From Betaproteobacteria bacterium (lineage in GTDB: Bacteria; Pseudomonadota; Gammaproteobacteria; Burkholderiales; Casimicrobiaceae), in assembly GCA_005889025.1 (NCBI GenBank), contig VBCZ01000163.1:3108-23580 (forward strand): DNA of 20,473 bases, read 5' to 3'. The notes under the pieces are model-generated. The model was not told where the DNA came from. It saw only the letters and a list, made by a program, of their open reading frames with translations, and made no database searches. Both the position numbers and the translations under genes were made by a program. This document shows, piece by piece, positions 6,043 to 13,964 of the stretch; position 1 is the stretch's first letter; each line of letters begins with the position of its first letter.

Positions 6043-8493
6043 TTATGCCGCAGCGGTCTCTTCGCTGTGCGGCTTGCGGGCCGCAATCGAGTCCAGCGCT
6101 GCGCTGACTGCGCGATCGAACAAGGGAACGGGCTCGACGATCAGACGGGTCTTGCCGATGCCGAGCTGCCAGGCAAGCTCCTCGGGCGTGACGACGACGG
6201 CCTGGGTGCGAACGCGGCTGGTGAATATATATTTGCTGCGCAGCGGGCTGATCCAGGAGAGCCTTGCGTCGATGCTCTCGTCGTCCTGCTCGAAGCGCAG
6301 CCATGTTCCAACGACCATTTCACTGACGAAGTCGTGAATATTGATGATCGACGAATCGCCCATGTCTGCCGCGGTCATGTCCATGGAATCGCTTGCCGGC
6401 GCCGCCTCGGCTTGCATTGGCGCGATCGACACTGGCACGCTTTCGGTCGTCGCTTTCTGCTCGGGCGCATCGGCTCTTGGCCTGATCGCCGCCATATGCA
6501 ATTGGTACATCGCATCGAGAAATGGCCGCATCCGATCGTCGTCTAGCCCCAGGGCGGCGGCTCCCGCGCGCAGGTCGCGAATCAAGCCGGGAACAAGCTT
6601 GGCCAGGCGCGCCTTTTGGGCGGGCCCCTCCTTCGCCGTTATGCTCCACAGCAGGTCCTCGAGCGTCTGCACCGCGCCGCGCCACGCAGCGCTTTCCGTG
6701 CCATGTTGGGCGCGCAGCAGGGTGAGGTAGTCAGCCCAGGTCGTTTCGCTGAACGACCGCACGTCGAACGGCACGTTCACGCCGGAAAGCTCGTCGCGAA
6801 TGAACGCGCGCACATGCGACCGGTCGGCATCGTCCTCTTCCGCCGCGAACACTCCGGCGACTTCGGTGTTGAGCGACGCCGCGAGCTTGCGCTGCTCGCC
6901 ATCGACAAATTCCTGCAGCTTGGCGTCCGCTCCAACGAAAGCGGCAACGTCGACTTTGAAATCGCGACAGAGCTCGTCGATCACTCGCGTCGCGACGAGC
7001 TCCAACGCGGCGCCGTAGCCGGAATCGGTGGTCGCGCCGATCGACGCGGCCGCGAGATGGTCGAGCAGGCGTCGCGCCGGGTGTTTCTTGTCGGAAAAGA
7101 ACGAGCGATCGAGCAGCGCGGTTTTGAGTATCGGAACCTGAAGCCGGGTGAAGAGTCCTCGCAGCGATTCGGGAATGGACGGGTCCCGAAAGATATAGTC
7201 GAAGAGCAGCCCGATCACATCCATCGTGATCTTTTCCGGCGAATTGATCGCCTTATCGCCGATCGCCGCGCTGATCATGGGAATGCGGTTGAGCGGAACT
7301 TGGGATTCGTCCGAGGCCGCCTGCGCCTCCGCCAGGTCCGACTCGACTCCAGGGTCGGCCCGCTGCCAGCGATCCAGCGCTGTGATCGCCTCGGAGAGCG
7401 TGCCCAGCGCGAGCATCGGATCGAGCTGCGGTAACGCAGATCCCGTCCCTGGCGCGTCGACCGGCGCAGTGTGAGGCTGCGCGATGTCGATCGCGTAGGG
7501 ATTCCATCCCGCGCTCCGTGCCGCAAGAGGTGGCGCGCCGGCGACAGCCGCTCCAGAGGGCGGCGCGGACTGCGGCGATGCCGAAGTCGACCGGTCGGAG
7601 GCGCTCTTCGGCGGCGCGGGTGGAATGGATTGCGCTGGCGTTTTCGCGGCGACGCGTGCCGGCCTGCCTGACGTTGCCCCCGACGCAGCCGGCACGTCGA
7701 TGCCGAGGGCAAGCAGGGCGTCCGCGCCGGCCGGCGCCGCCTCCTTCAACAGCTGCGTGAATACCGGCAGCAGATCCGAGTCGTCAATGGGCCGCAGCTC
7801 GCTGCGTGCGCGCAGTTCTGCCTTGATTTCCGGCAGCACCTGCCGGCCGGCGAGGAAACGGTTGGCGTTGATCAGGATCCTGCTCATCCCCGGCGTGAGG
7901 TCGGCGATGACGCGCTCCATCAGTGGCCGCCAGATCCTTGGATTCGGATACACCGCGCGGCACGCGACGCCGATGGCGTCGAGAATATAGGCAGGTGAGA
8001 ACGGATTATCGATATCGCGAGTGAGCTTTTGCTGCAGGAGAACGCCCACGCGAAGATCGAGCGCGTCGACCTCGCGCTTGGTGGTTCGATGCAGCAGGTT
8101 CGCGGCCTTCGTGAGCGCTGCCTGTCTTTCCTGGTCGAAAGCGTTGAGCACCCGCAGCGTGTTGATCGAAGCGTCGAAATCGGGACGGCGGCCCTGGCGG
8201 CGAACGCCGGAGAGCCTTTTGTCGAAGAGCTCCCGCAGTGCCTGCTCGAAGCGCGCGATCCATTCCTTTCGCTTGAGACGAAAATCCTGCACGTTCGCCT
8301 CGTTGACGAACTCGTTCATCTCGAATAGATCATTGGTCGTCTCGACCGACATGCGCATGAGCGAGCGCAGCCGGTCCTCGAACGCGGCGAAGCAGTCGCG
8401 CAGCAGGTCCCGCGCTTCGTCGGCGCTTAAAAGGAGTTTGCCCTCGGCATCGGTGGCCGGGACGGGGGCGGCGAGCTTTTCCGAATCAACCAT
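6043..8493 (-). CDS. DUF1631 domain-containing protein
   Basis: The 816-residue protein is cytoplasmic by appearance, with no signal peptide or membrane segment. The N-terminal half is helical and charged, with the family-typical stretch DLFEMNEFVNEANVQDFRLK and, further in, FSPAYILDAIGVACRAVYPN. The middle (about 275-345) is a proline/alanine/serine-rich linker. Another helical block follows, then a C-terminal segment (from about 715) with WLRFEQDDESIDARLSWISP and KYIFTSR, which looks like a small beta-barrel, possibly PilZ-like. Family length and order agree with DUF1631, a group I know mainly from Betaproteobacteria and whose role is not established. The gene is transcribed alone, convergent with the protease and divergent from the cytochrome gene. 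A PilZ-like c-di-GMP role is only a guess: I do not see a canonical RxxxR motif. Confidence 0.85.
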   Translation of the reverse strand: MVDSEKLAAPVPATDAEGKLLLSADEARDLLRDCFAAFEDRLRSLMRMSVETTNDLFEMNEFVNEANVQDFRLKRKEWIARFEQALRELFDKRLSGVRRQGRRPDFDASINTLRVLNAFDQERQAALTKAANLLHRTTKREVDALDLRVGVLLQQKLTRDIDNPFSPAYILDAIGVACRAVYPNPRIWRPLMERVIADLTPGMSRILINANRFLAGRQVLPEIKAELRARSELRPIDDSDLLPVFTQLLKEAAPAGADALLALGIDVPAASGATSGRPARVAAKTPAQSIPPAPPKSASDRSTSASPQSAPPSGAAVAGAPPLAARSAGWNPYAIDIAQPHTAPVDAPGTGSALPQLDPMLALGTLSEAITALDRWQRADPGVESDLAEAQAASDESQVPLNRIPMISAAIGDKAINSPEKITMDVIGLLFDYIFRDPSIPESLRGLFTRLQVPILKTALLDRSFFSDKKHPARRLLDHLAAASIGATTDSGYGAALELVATRVIDELCRDFKVDVAAFVGADAKLQEFVDGEQRKLAASLNTEVAGVFAAEEDDADRSHVRAFIRDELSGVNVPFDVRSFSETTWADYLTLLRAQHGTESAAWRGAVQTLEDLLWSITAKEGPAQKARLAKLVPGLIRDLRAGAAALGLDDDRMRPFLDAMYQLHMAAIRPRADAPEQKATTESVPVSIAPMQAEAAPASDSMDMTAADMGDSSIINIHDFVSEMVVGTWLRFEQDDESIDARLSWISPLRSKYIFTSRVRTQAVVVTPEELAWQLGIGKTRLIVEPVPLFDRAVSAALDSIAARKPHSEETAAA

Positions 8494-8570
8494 TGAAGCC
8501 TGGCACCTAATTTGGCGAGCCGTTGCACGAACTGCTATAAAGATAGCCTACTGCGCCTCCAGCGCAAATT

Positions 8571-8613
8571 CCTGCCGATGGCAGGCGCTCGGAGGCGCAC
8601 GGGCACATATAAT
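8571..8613. promoter_or_regulatory. Hairpin and -10 box in the divergent promoter region
   Basis: The 171-bp gap between the DUF1631 and cytochrome genes contains a perfect inverted repeat CCTGCC-GAT-GGCAGG (8571-8585) and a consensus -10 hexamer TATAAT (8608-8613) on the plus strand. The -10 box suits the cytochrome gene, whose ATG lies 52 bp on. No clear -35 box is seen at 17 bp, so the inverted repeat, which would cover that position, may be an activator or repressor site. That reading is inference. Confidence 0.4.
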
Positions 8614-8664
8614 CGAACCCCCGGACAGGGTTCCCGCGCTTTATCACTTATGACGGAGGGCGCA

Positions 8665-9174
8665 ATGCAGGTCAAGGCAGTTGCGGTTGGAATTGTACTT
8701 GTAGCATGCACGTCGATGGCGCTTTCGCAGGGTGCGCTTGCTCAGGCCAAGAAAGAAAGCAAGGAGCAGGTGCGCCGTGGGGAATATCTCGCGACCTTCG
8801 GTGGCTGCAGTGACTGCCATACGCCCAAGATCATGACGCCGAACGGTCCCGCCCCGGACGCGTCGCGGCTTTTGTCCGGACACCCGGCCAACAGCGTGGT
8901 CGCACCCGTACCCGCAGGCGTGCTGACACCCAATCAATGGGTGGCGATGACTAACAGCGATCTGACGGCGTGGGCGGGACCCTGGGGCGTAAGCTTCGCT
9001 GCGAATTTGACGCCCGACGCGGCGACGGGCATCGGCGGCTGGACGGCAGATCAGTTCGCCAAGACGATGCGAACCGGCAAGCATCTGGGTGTCGGCCGTC
9101 CCATCCTTCCGCCCATGCCGTGGTTACCGATATCGAACCCGGTACCCCAACCGATACCGCCGAAGGGGCCGTAG
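8665..9174 (+). CDS. Exported c-type cytochrome, apparently lacking its C-terminal helix
   Basis: The 169-residue protein has a signal peptide (residues 1-26, ending SQGALAQ). A single heme-binding motif C48-S-D-C51-H52 sits in GGCSDCHTPK. Further family-typical text follows: NGPAPDASRLLSGHPAN, GPWGVSFAANLTPD and GGWTADQFAKTMRTGKH. M151 in LPPMPW is the likely distal heme ligand. It would carry electrons in the periplasm. Related proteins, as I remember them, continue after PMPW with a helix of the type DLKAIFAYLQSLPP before a short proline-rich tail. Here PMPW runs directly into PISNPVPQPIPPKGP, which suggests an in-frame deletion of about 20 residues. The start is set by GGAGGG at 8655-8660, 4 nt before the ATG; an upstream ATG at 8650 lacks such a site. 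The partner oxidoreductase is not nearby. Confidence 0.85.
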   Translation: MQVKAVAVGIVLVACTSMALSQGALAQAKKESKEQVRRGEYLATFGGCSDCHTPKIMTPNGPAPDASRLLSGHPANSVVAPVPAGVLTPNQWVAMTNSDLTAWAGPWGVSFAANLTPDAATGIGGWTADQFAKTMRTGKHLGVGRPILPPMPWLPISNPVPQPIPPKGP

Positions 9175-9279
9175 CCGCGGCGCGGTTTCGCCTCGACTGA
9201 GACTGATGCGCGCGGCGATGCGCATCGCGGCCGACACAATGCGTGCTGCATCGACTGGGCACAAGGCCGGCAAAGCGGC

Positions 9280-9537
9280 TTATCGCCGCTTGCCTTTGGC
9301 CGACGTGCTGGCTTGTTTTGGCGATGCGGAACCTCGTACAGCGGGTGCGGCGAGCGACGCATTGAGCGCAGTTGCCAATGCTGCGTCCCCGCTCACCAAC
9401 GCCTTCCACTCGAGGTCGAAGCCCTTGCGGCGCCCCTTGAGCACCAGCGTCAATCCGCCCGGCGTTATGGTCAGGGTATATGCGGATCCATCGATGTGGA
9501 TTTCTCTTTTGAGCGGCCCTTCAAGTTTTGTTGTCAT
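9280..9537 (-). CDS. Small conserved hypothetical protein (85 aa)
   Basis: The protein starts MTTKLEGPLKREIHIDG and has a short beta-rich core (YTLTITPGGLTLVLKGRRKG, FDLEWKALVSGD). A low-complexity basic tail rich in Ala, Ser and Lys follows. I recall similar small proteins in other soil and water bacteria but know no function. A strong ribosome-binding site (GGAGGT, three bases before the ATG) argues that it is real. It lies 62 bp downstream of the cupin gene on the same strand and may be cotranscribed. The basic tail could contact nucleic acid, but nothing else supports that. Confidence 0.75.
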   Translation of the reverse strand: MTTKLEGPLKREIHIDGSAYTLTITPGGLTLVLKGRRKGFDLEWKALVSGDAALATALNASLAAPAVRGSASPKQASTSAKGKRR

Positions 9538-9599
9538 GTGACCTCCCCGGTGCGGTTGACTTGTCTCGCTTCACGTAAGGCTTGGCGTCCCCCCGGCGA

Positions 9600-9941
9600 C
9601 TAGCGCCTCCCTCGCGGCAAGGTCTCGCCACCTTTGGTATACGCGGGAGGAACGTAGAAGTTCAGTGTGCGCAGCAATGTCTTCCCGTTGTTGCGGATTT
9701 CATGCCGCTCGCCATGCTCGATCAAGAGCAGCACGTTCTCACGCAGGCGATCGCGCTTTTCGTCAATCGTGGCCAGCCCGGTGCCGGACAAAACAAACAG
9801 CCATTGATCCGATCCGCGATGGCGGTTGGCTGGATCGCCTTCGGCGTCGCCAGGGGCGATGACCATCTCGGCCGCTTCCGACCGCCGATTGCCCAGCGCG
9901 ATGCGAAAGCCTTTTCCGAATTTAAGCGTTTTCTTTTTCAT
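9600..9941 (-). CDS. Cupin-fold protein
   Basis: The 113-residue single-domain protein shows the small beta-barrel pattern of cupins. Motif 1 is degenerate (NRHRGSDQWLFVLSGTG, H41 and Q47), followed by a central acidic/basic stretch (DEKRDRLRENVLLLIEHGERH) and motif 2 around H80 (HGERHEIRNNGKTLLRTLNFY). Only two of the usual three histidines and one glutamate are clear, so metal binding is uncertain. The closing PPAYTKGGE resembles cupins with a C-terminal YxPPxY-type end, some of which act as small-molecule binding or sugar/acid isomerase-like proteins. No specific reaction can be assigned. GGAGC precedes the ATG at about 10 nt. The gene leads the 85-aa gene downstream. Confidence 0.8.
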   Translation of the reverse strand: MKKKTLKFGKGFRIALGNRRSEAAEMVIAPGDAEGDPANRHRGSDQWLFVLSGTGLATIDEKRDRLRENVLLLIEHGERHEIRNNGKTLLRTLNFYVPPAYTKGGETLPRGRR

Positions 9942-9999
9942 CGAACGAAAGCTCCGTTAAACACATGCGAGGCACGAGTCTGCCACAGTCTATAGTCGC

Positions 10000-12030
10000 T
10001 CACCGGCACACCGTGCCGGGCGTACGGAAGACTTCGCGCGTGATCGCCTTGGCCTGCGACACGCCGTTCACGGTATAGGCAAAGGTCGCGTTGTTGCCGT
10101 CGCTGAAAGTGAAGCTCGCCGTGCCAACATTGACCGGCACAACCTTCGCCGGATCGAACGGTACCGCGTTGAACGGCGGCCCCGTCGTCCGGTAGAGCGT
10201 TCCGCCATAAGCGCCAGGCGCGGTCTCGTCCGCCGTCACTACCAGCCACATCGGGCTGTGGTCGCGGTCATAGGTAAACCAGGTGGCGAAGATACGGTCG
10301 CCTTGATGGGTGAAGTTGATGCCCCAGCCGGATTCCGAGCCGGCCGGGTTCTTCCACCACAGGTCCTGGTAGTTGGTGGTCGCGGCCAGGTTGTTCTGGG
10401 CGCTGAAGCTGCAGCCCGGCATGGGCCCGAACACTTCGCGCGTGATGTTCTTCACTTGCGAGGCGTTGTTGACGGTATAGGCGAATGTGCCATAGTTTGG
10501 ATCGGTGAAGGTGAACGTCCCGGTGCCCACCGGAGTGCCCACGACTTGCCTGGCGTCCCAGGTAACGGCGTCGAAGGCGGGACCGGTCACCTGCAACAGC
10601 GTGCCGGCATAGATGTTGGCGCCGATCTTGGGCGCGGTCATCACCAGCCACCAGCCTTTGCCGCTCGCGTCGTAGGTGAACCAGGACGCGAAGATTACGT
10701 CGCCCTGGTGCGCCAGGTTGATTCCCCATCCCGCCTCGGAGTTTGCCGGGGCGTTCCACCACAAGCCGCCGAAGTTGCCCCACGCGGGCTCGTCAAAAGG
10801 AATCAGCACGCGATCGTCGCCGCCGCCGGCAACGCGGGTCATCTCGATCAACTTTTGATGGGCGAGCGAATCGTGTCTGACTTCCGCATCGAGAAACGTC
10901 AGGGTCCAGGTGAAAATGTCGGCCGCCGACGCGACATCGAAACGATGGCCGACCCCCGTGAGCGCCACAAGCTCGCGCGGACCGGCGAGACGCGCGATGC
11001 CCGCTTGCGTCACCGAAATCGGCGCGGTCGTGTCGGCCGTGCCGGCGATGGCGAGATAGGGAAGCGTGACGTCATCGAGCCCACGCTGATCCCGCCCGAA
11101 GCTGGGAAAGACGCTTCGCCCGAAATAAGGGATATAGCCGACGGCCGCCTTGAGCCGCGTATCGCTGGTCACGCGCGACCACGACTGGCCGATCGTCTTG
11201 GTGAGCCCCGCCCCGCCCATGAGAAGCAGCGATTCACCGCCCTGGCTCGCACCGAATCCGCCGACCATGCTTGGGTCGATGTGCCCCGCCCATTGCGGAT
11301 CGGCAAGCAATCGATCGAGCGTCGCCGACAGCGACAGCGGCCGCAACGCCTGCATGGCGATGAAATCATCGAGATGAGCGATCAGATAAAAAAGATTGTC
11401 GATGCTTTCCGAGACAAGATTCGAGAATCGAAGGTCGCCGTGGAAGGGCGCCGCGACGACATACCCGAAGCTCGCAAGCAGCAGGATCGGATCGATGTAG
11501 TCATCCGAGAGCGGACTGCCTTCGTAGCCGTGCGAGAACAGCAGCACGGGATAACGCGCCGCGGCGTCGGGAAGAAGCGGCGCGTCGCCACCGCGCTGCA
11601 TGTGAGGGACGATCTTGCCCGTCGGAAGAGCGTAGCCCGGTCGGGGATTCGAGGCCGTTGTCGGATAGCAGACGAGGATCGCGTAGGGGACTGTGCGCCC
11701 GGCAAATGATCCGAAGAGCTCGGTGTCGTTCGGCGCGCTAACGGCTACCGTCGGCGTGCTGGCGGGCTCCGCCAGCAGATCCGTGACGTATCGCGACGCG
11801 CCCTGGGGCCGTGGATTACCTTGCCAGTAGTCGGATGCTCCTTCGTCCGAGGCGACACGATTGAAATCCTGCGCGATATCGCTGCATGCCACTGCGTACG
11901 GGCCCGGCAGCGGCAGCGGCGACACCTCGACGCTTGCATCCGCGAGCGCGCACGTTGCAGCCAGCGCCGCGATAGCCAGTGCGCGCTCGGCGAGGAAGCG
12001 TGTTGGGCGGGATCCTGAAGCTCGTTTCAT
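10000..12030 (-). CDS. Secreted alpha/beta hydrolase with two tandem C-terminal modules
   Basis: The 676-residue protein begins with a basic stretch and a hydrophobic signal (ALAIAALAATCALADA, about 17-32). Residues about 40-385 form an alpha/beta-hydrolase: FSHGYEGS (oxyanion region), nucleophile Ser262 in GFGASQGGES, likely acid Asp333 in AIAGTADTTAP and His362 in GVGHRFD. This resembles the polyester-hydrolase, dienelactone-hydrolase and PAF-acetylhydrolase group, but the substrate is not predictable. Residues about 423-535 and 557-668 are two copies of a module starting WW-x-x-PA-x-SE-x-GWGIN and containing HQGD, FTYD and WWLV or MWLV. Each ends in a conserved ITREVF. Such modules recur on exported betaproteobacterial enzymes. 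The ATG at 12028-12030 gives a proper signal peptide; an upstream ATG at 12085-12087 adds 19 residues and is less likely. No strong ribosome-binding site is visible. Confidence 0.85.
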   Translation of the reverse strand: MKRASGSRPTRFLAERALAIAALAATCALADASVEVSPLPLPGPYAVACSDIAQDFNRVASDEGASDYWQGNPRPQGASRYVTDLLAEPASTPTVAVSAPNDTELFGSFAGRTVPYAILVCYPTTASNPRPGYALPTGKIVPHMQRGGDAPLLPDAAARYPVLLFSHGYEGSPLSDDYIDPILLLASFGYVVAAPFHGDLRFSNLVSESIDNLFYLIAHLDDFIAMQALRPLSLSATLDRLLADPQWAGHIDPSMVGGFGASQGGESLLLMGGAGLTKTIGQSWSRVTSDTRLKAAVGYIPYFGRSVFPSFGRDQRGLDDVTLPYLAIAGTADTTAPISVTQAGIARLAGPRELVALTGVGHRFDVASAADIFTWTLTFLDAEVRHDSLAHQKLIEMTRVAGGGDDRVLIPFDEPAWGNFGGLWWNAPANSEAGWGINLAHQGDVIFASWFTYDASGKGWWLVMTAPKIGANIYAGTLLQVTGPAFDAVTWDARQVVGTPVGTGTFTFTDPNYGTFAYTVNNASQVKNITREVFGPMPGCSFSAQNNLAATTNYQDLWWKNPAGSESGWGINFTHQGDRIFATWFTYDRDHSPMWLVVTADETAPGAYGGTLYRTTGPPFNAVPFDPAKVVPVNVGTASFTFSDGNNATFAYTVNGVSQAKAITREVFRTPGTVCR

Positions 12031-12171
12031 CGGTATGAAACCAGACAGCCTGCGAATCGTCGCTGCCGGGAGACAGCGCACACGCATTCTGCAAGTCAAT
12101 GAGACCCTGCATCGGCAGGAGCAGGCTCAAAAAGTTCCCACGCATGATAGCGGACCCTGTCTTCCCCGACG

Positions 12172-13284
12172 TCAGCGATCGCGCACGACGACTTTTCCGC
12201 TCATGTAGGGATGGACTGCGCAGATGTAATCGTAGGTTCCGGGCTTGTCGTACGTGCGGCTGAAGCTTGCGCCCGGCAGAAGCGGATTGGTGCCCGGAGC
12301 GCCGTCCTTGTAGGCCAGCCCGTGGGGCGCGGCGTCGTCGTTGGTCCAGGTCACGGCCTGCCCCGCCGCGACGCTGATCTCAGCCGGCGCGAAAGCGAAA
12401 TTGGCAATCGACACCTTGGCGTTCGCGGCACCCATGCCTAAGGCCCGCTGCACAACGACTTTGCGAGGCGCATTGCCGACTGCAACGGTCTTGGTCTGAC
12501 CGCTGGCCAGGTCGACGACCGTCACATCGTTCGAGCCTTCGTTGGTCACGTAGGCGAACTTCCCATCGCCCGACGCCGCCACCCAGTGCGGCTGCTTGCC
12601 GACCGCAACCGAGCGCAGCGGAGCATGGGTCGCAGGGTTGAACAGAAGCAACTCCCCCGGGCCCTGCACGACGACGGTGCCGGCGGGCGCGCCTCGAAAA
12701 ACATTGGCGATATGCGGCGAGGCGCCGGTCGGAATCTCGGCGACGATCTTGTCCGAAGCCGGATCGAGCACCTGTACGGCATTGACGCCGGCAATAGTGA
12801 AATACAGGGCTTTGCCGTCGTAGCCGAACTCGAGGTCGCGCGGCGTCTTCTCCAGTGCCACATTGCGTATCGCCGTGCGCGTCGCCATGTCCACCACGAC
12901 CAGCGCGAACTTCCCCGGTTGCTGCGAAGCCGCGTAGGCGAGCTTGCCGTCGGGCGTGACAGCAAGCCCATGCGGCGTGTTGCCGACTTCGATCGTCTGG
13001 GTGACCTTATCGGTCGCGGTGTCGATGACACTCACGGCCGTCGAGCCTTCGCCGCTGACATAGACCCGCCGGCCGTCCGGCGTTACGCTCATGCCGTGCG
13101 GTCCCTTGGCGACGGGTATCGTGGCTATGACCGTGCCTGCCGACGTGTCGATGACGCTGACCGAGTCGTCCTTGAAATTGCCGACGTAAGCTTTGGGGCC
13201 GGCAGCAGCAGCGGCCAGCGCGAACCCCAGCGCTAGGATTCCCAATGAAAATCGCGCGAAACTTGAATAAAGATGAAGCTGCAT
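12172..13284 (-). CDS. Exported YVTN beta-propeller fused to a C-terminal cupredoxin
   Basis: The 370-residue protein has a signal peptide (residues 1-28, LGILALGFALAAAAAG). Residues 31-290 carry about six YVTN-type blades with repeats such as YVGNFKDDSVSVIDTSAG, PHGMSVTPDGRRVYVSGEG and FAYVTNEGSNDVTVVDLASG. Residues about 291-370 are a plastocyanin/pseudoazurin-like cupredoxin with a complete type 1 copper ligand set: H321 (APHGL), C355, H358 and M361 (YICAVHPYM). This suggests a periplasmic copper-containing electron-transfer or copper-handling protein. The propeller may dock a partner. A GGGAGGT ribosome-binding site just before the ATG at 13282-13284 decides the start over an ATG 13 codons upstream. 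The gene diverges from the ECF sigma factor gene across 140 bp. Confidence 0.88.
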   Translation of the reverse strand: MQLHLYSSFARFSLGILALGFALAAAAAGPKAYVGNFKDDSVSVIDTSAGTVIATIPVAKGPHGMSVTPDGRRVYVSGEGSTAVSVIDTATDKVTQTIEVGNTPHGLAVTPDGKLAYAASQQPGKFALVVVDMATRTAIRNVALEKTPRDLEFGYDGKALYFTIAGVNAVQVLDPASDKIVAEIPTGASPHIANVFRGAPAGTVVVQGPGELLLFNPATHAPLRSVAVGKQPHWVAASGDGKFAYVTNEGSNDVTVVDLASGQTKTVAVGNAPRKVVVQRALGMGAANAKVSIANFAFAPAEISVAAGQAVTWTNDDAAPHGLAYKDGAPGTNPLLPGASFSRTYDKPGTYDYICAVHPYMSGKVVVRDR

Positions 13285-13364
13285 GAGACCTCCCTTTGCA
13301 AAGATGGAACGACGACGGGCCAAACCGACCCCGCATTACCGTCCTACTGTGTTGCGGCGTAATG

Positions 13365-13380
13365 TATTCCCGCGGGAATA
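13365..13380. promoter_or_regulatory. Perfect 16-bp palindrome between divergent genes
   Basis: TATTCCCGCGGGAATA is a perfect inverted repeat lying between the cupredoxin gene (start 13284) and the sigma factor gene (start near 13425). Each half contains GGAAT, the core of many ECF -35 elements, once on each strand. It could be an operator, a pair of back-to-back ECF promoters, or both. I could not place a convincing ECF -10 element at the right spacing. Confidence 0.4.
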
Positions 13381-13424
13381 AGAGTCCCCGTCGGCAAGTA
13401 AGACATAGACAACGAGCATCCGAC

Positions 13425-13964
13425 GTGTCCACCGAAAGTCGATTTCGAGCACTGGTCCTGCCGCACCTGGACGCCGCGTACAACCTGGCGCGCTGGCTGG
13501 CGCGGGACCCGCACGACGCCGAGGATGTCGTCCAGGATGCGTGTGTCCGGGCGCTCAAGTACCTCGATGCGGTGCGCGGCGCCGATGCCAAACCCTGGTT
13601 CCTGACCATCGTGCGGCGTGCTTTTTATGATTGGTACCGCAGCAACCGGTCGCCGGAGATCGTGCGCGACGATGGGCTGGCCATCGACAGCGCGGTCGAC
13701 GAATCGGCCATAGACCCGGCGCAGGCAGCGGAGCGCCGGGGGAATTCGGATGCTCTCGAGGACGCGGTTGGCAATCTGCCGCTCGTCTATCGGGAGGTGC
13801 TGCTCCTGCGCGAAATGGAAGAACTCTCGTACAAGGAAATTGCGCATATCGTGGACATTCCCATCGGTACCGTCATGTCGAGGCTGGCGCGGGCCCGCGC
13901 TTTGCTGCAGCGCTCGCCGTTCTTGCGCGCTATCGTCGCGGAACGCGCCGGAGGCAGACCATGA
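13425..13964 (+). CDS. ECF (extracytoplasmic function) RNA polymerase sigma factor
   Basis: The 179-residue protein has sigma region 2 at about 10-75 (DAAYNLARWLARDPHDAEDVVQDACVRA, then PWFLTIVRRAFYDWYR) and region 4 at about 112-163 (LPLVYREVLLLREMEELSYK, then IAHIVDIPIGTVMSRLARAR). Region 3 is absent, as is normal for the ECF group. It would direct RNA polymerase to a small regulon when released from its anti-sigma factor. The GTG at 13425 places the N-terminus where family members start. An ATG at 13362 would add 21 residues of basic, non-family sequence and would read through the palindrome; neither start has a strong ribosome-binding site. The stop overlaps the next start (ATGA), so the two genes are translationally coupled. 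Confidence 0.9.
   Translation: MSTESRFRALVLPHLDAAYNLARWLARDPHDAEDVVQDACVRALKYLDAVRGADAKPWFLTIVRRAFYDWYRSNRSPEIVRDDGLAIDSAVDESAIDPAQAAERRGNSDALEDAVGNLPLVYREVLLLREMEELSYKEIAHIVDIPIGTVMSRLARARALLQRSPFLRAIVAERAGGRP

Noticed and set aside
9215..9228. Perfect 14-bp palindrome GCGATGCGCATCGC downstream of the cytochrome gene
   Set aside because: It has no T-run for a terminator and no promoter nearby. Short GC palindromes are frequent by chance in DNA of this composition.
10258..11709. Plus-strand frame of 483 codons
   Set aside because: It lies entirely opposite the secreted hydrolase gene, whose signal peptide, catalytic motifs and repeats are clear. The plus-strand protein has no recognisable domain; long antisense frames are expected in GC-rich DNA.
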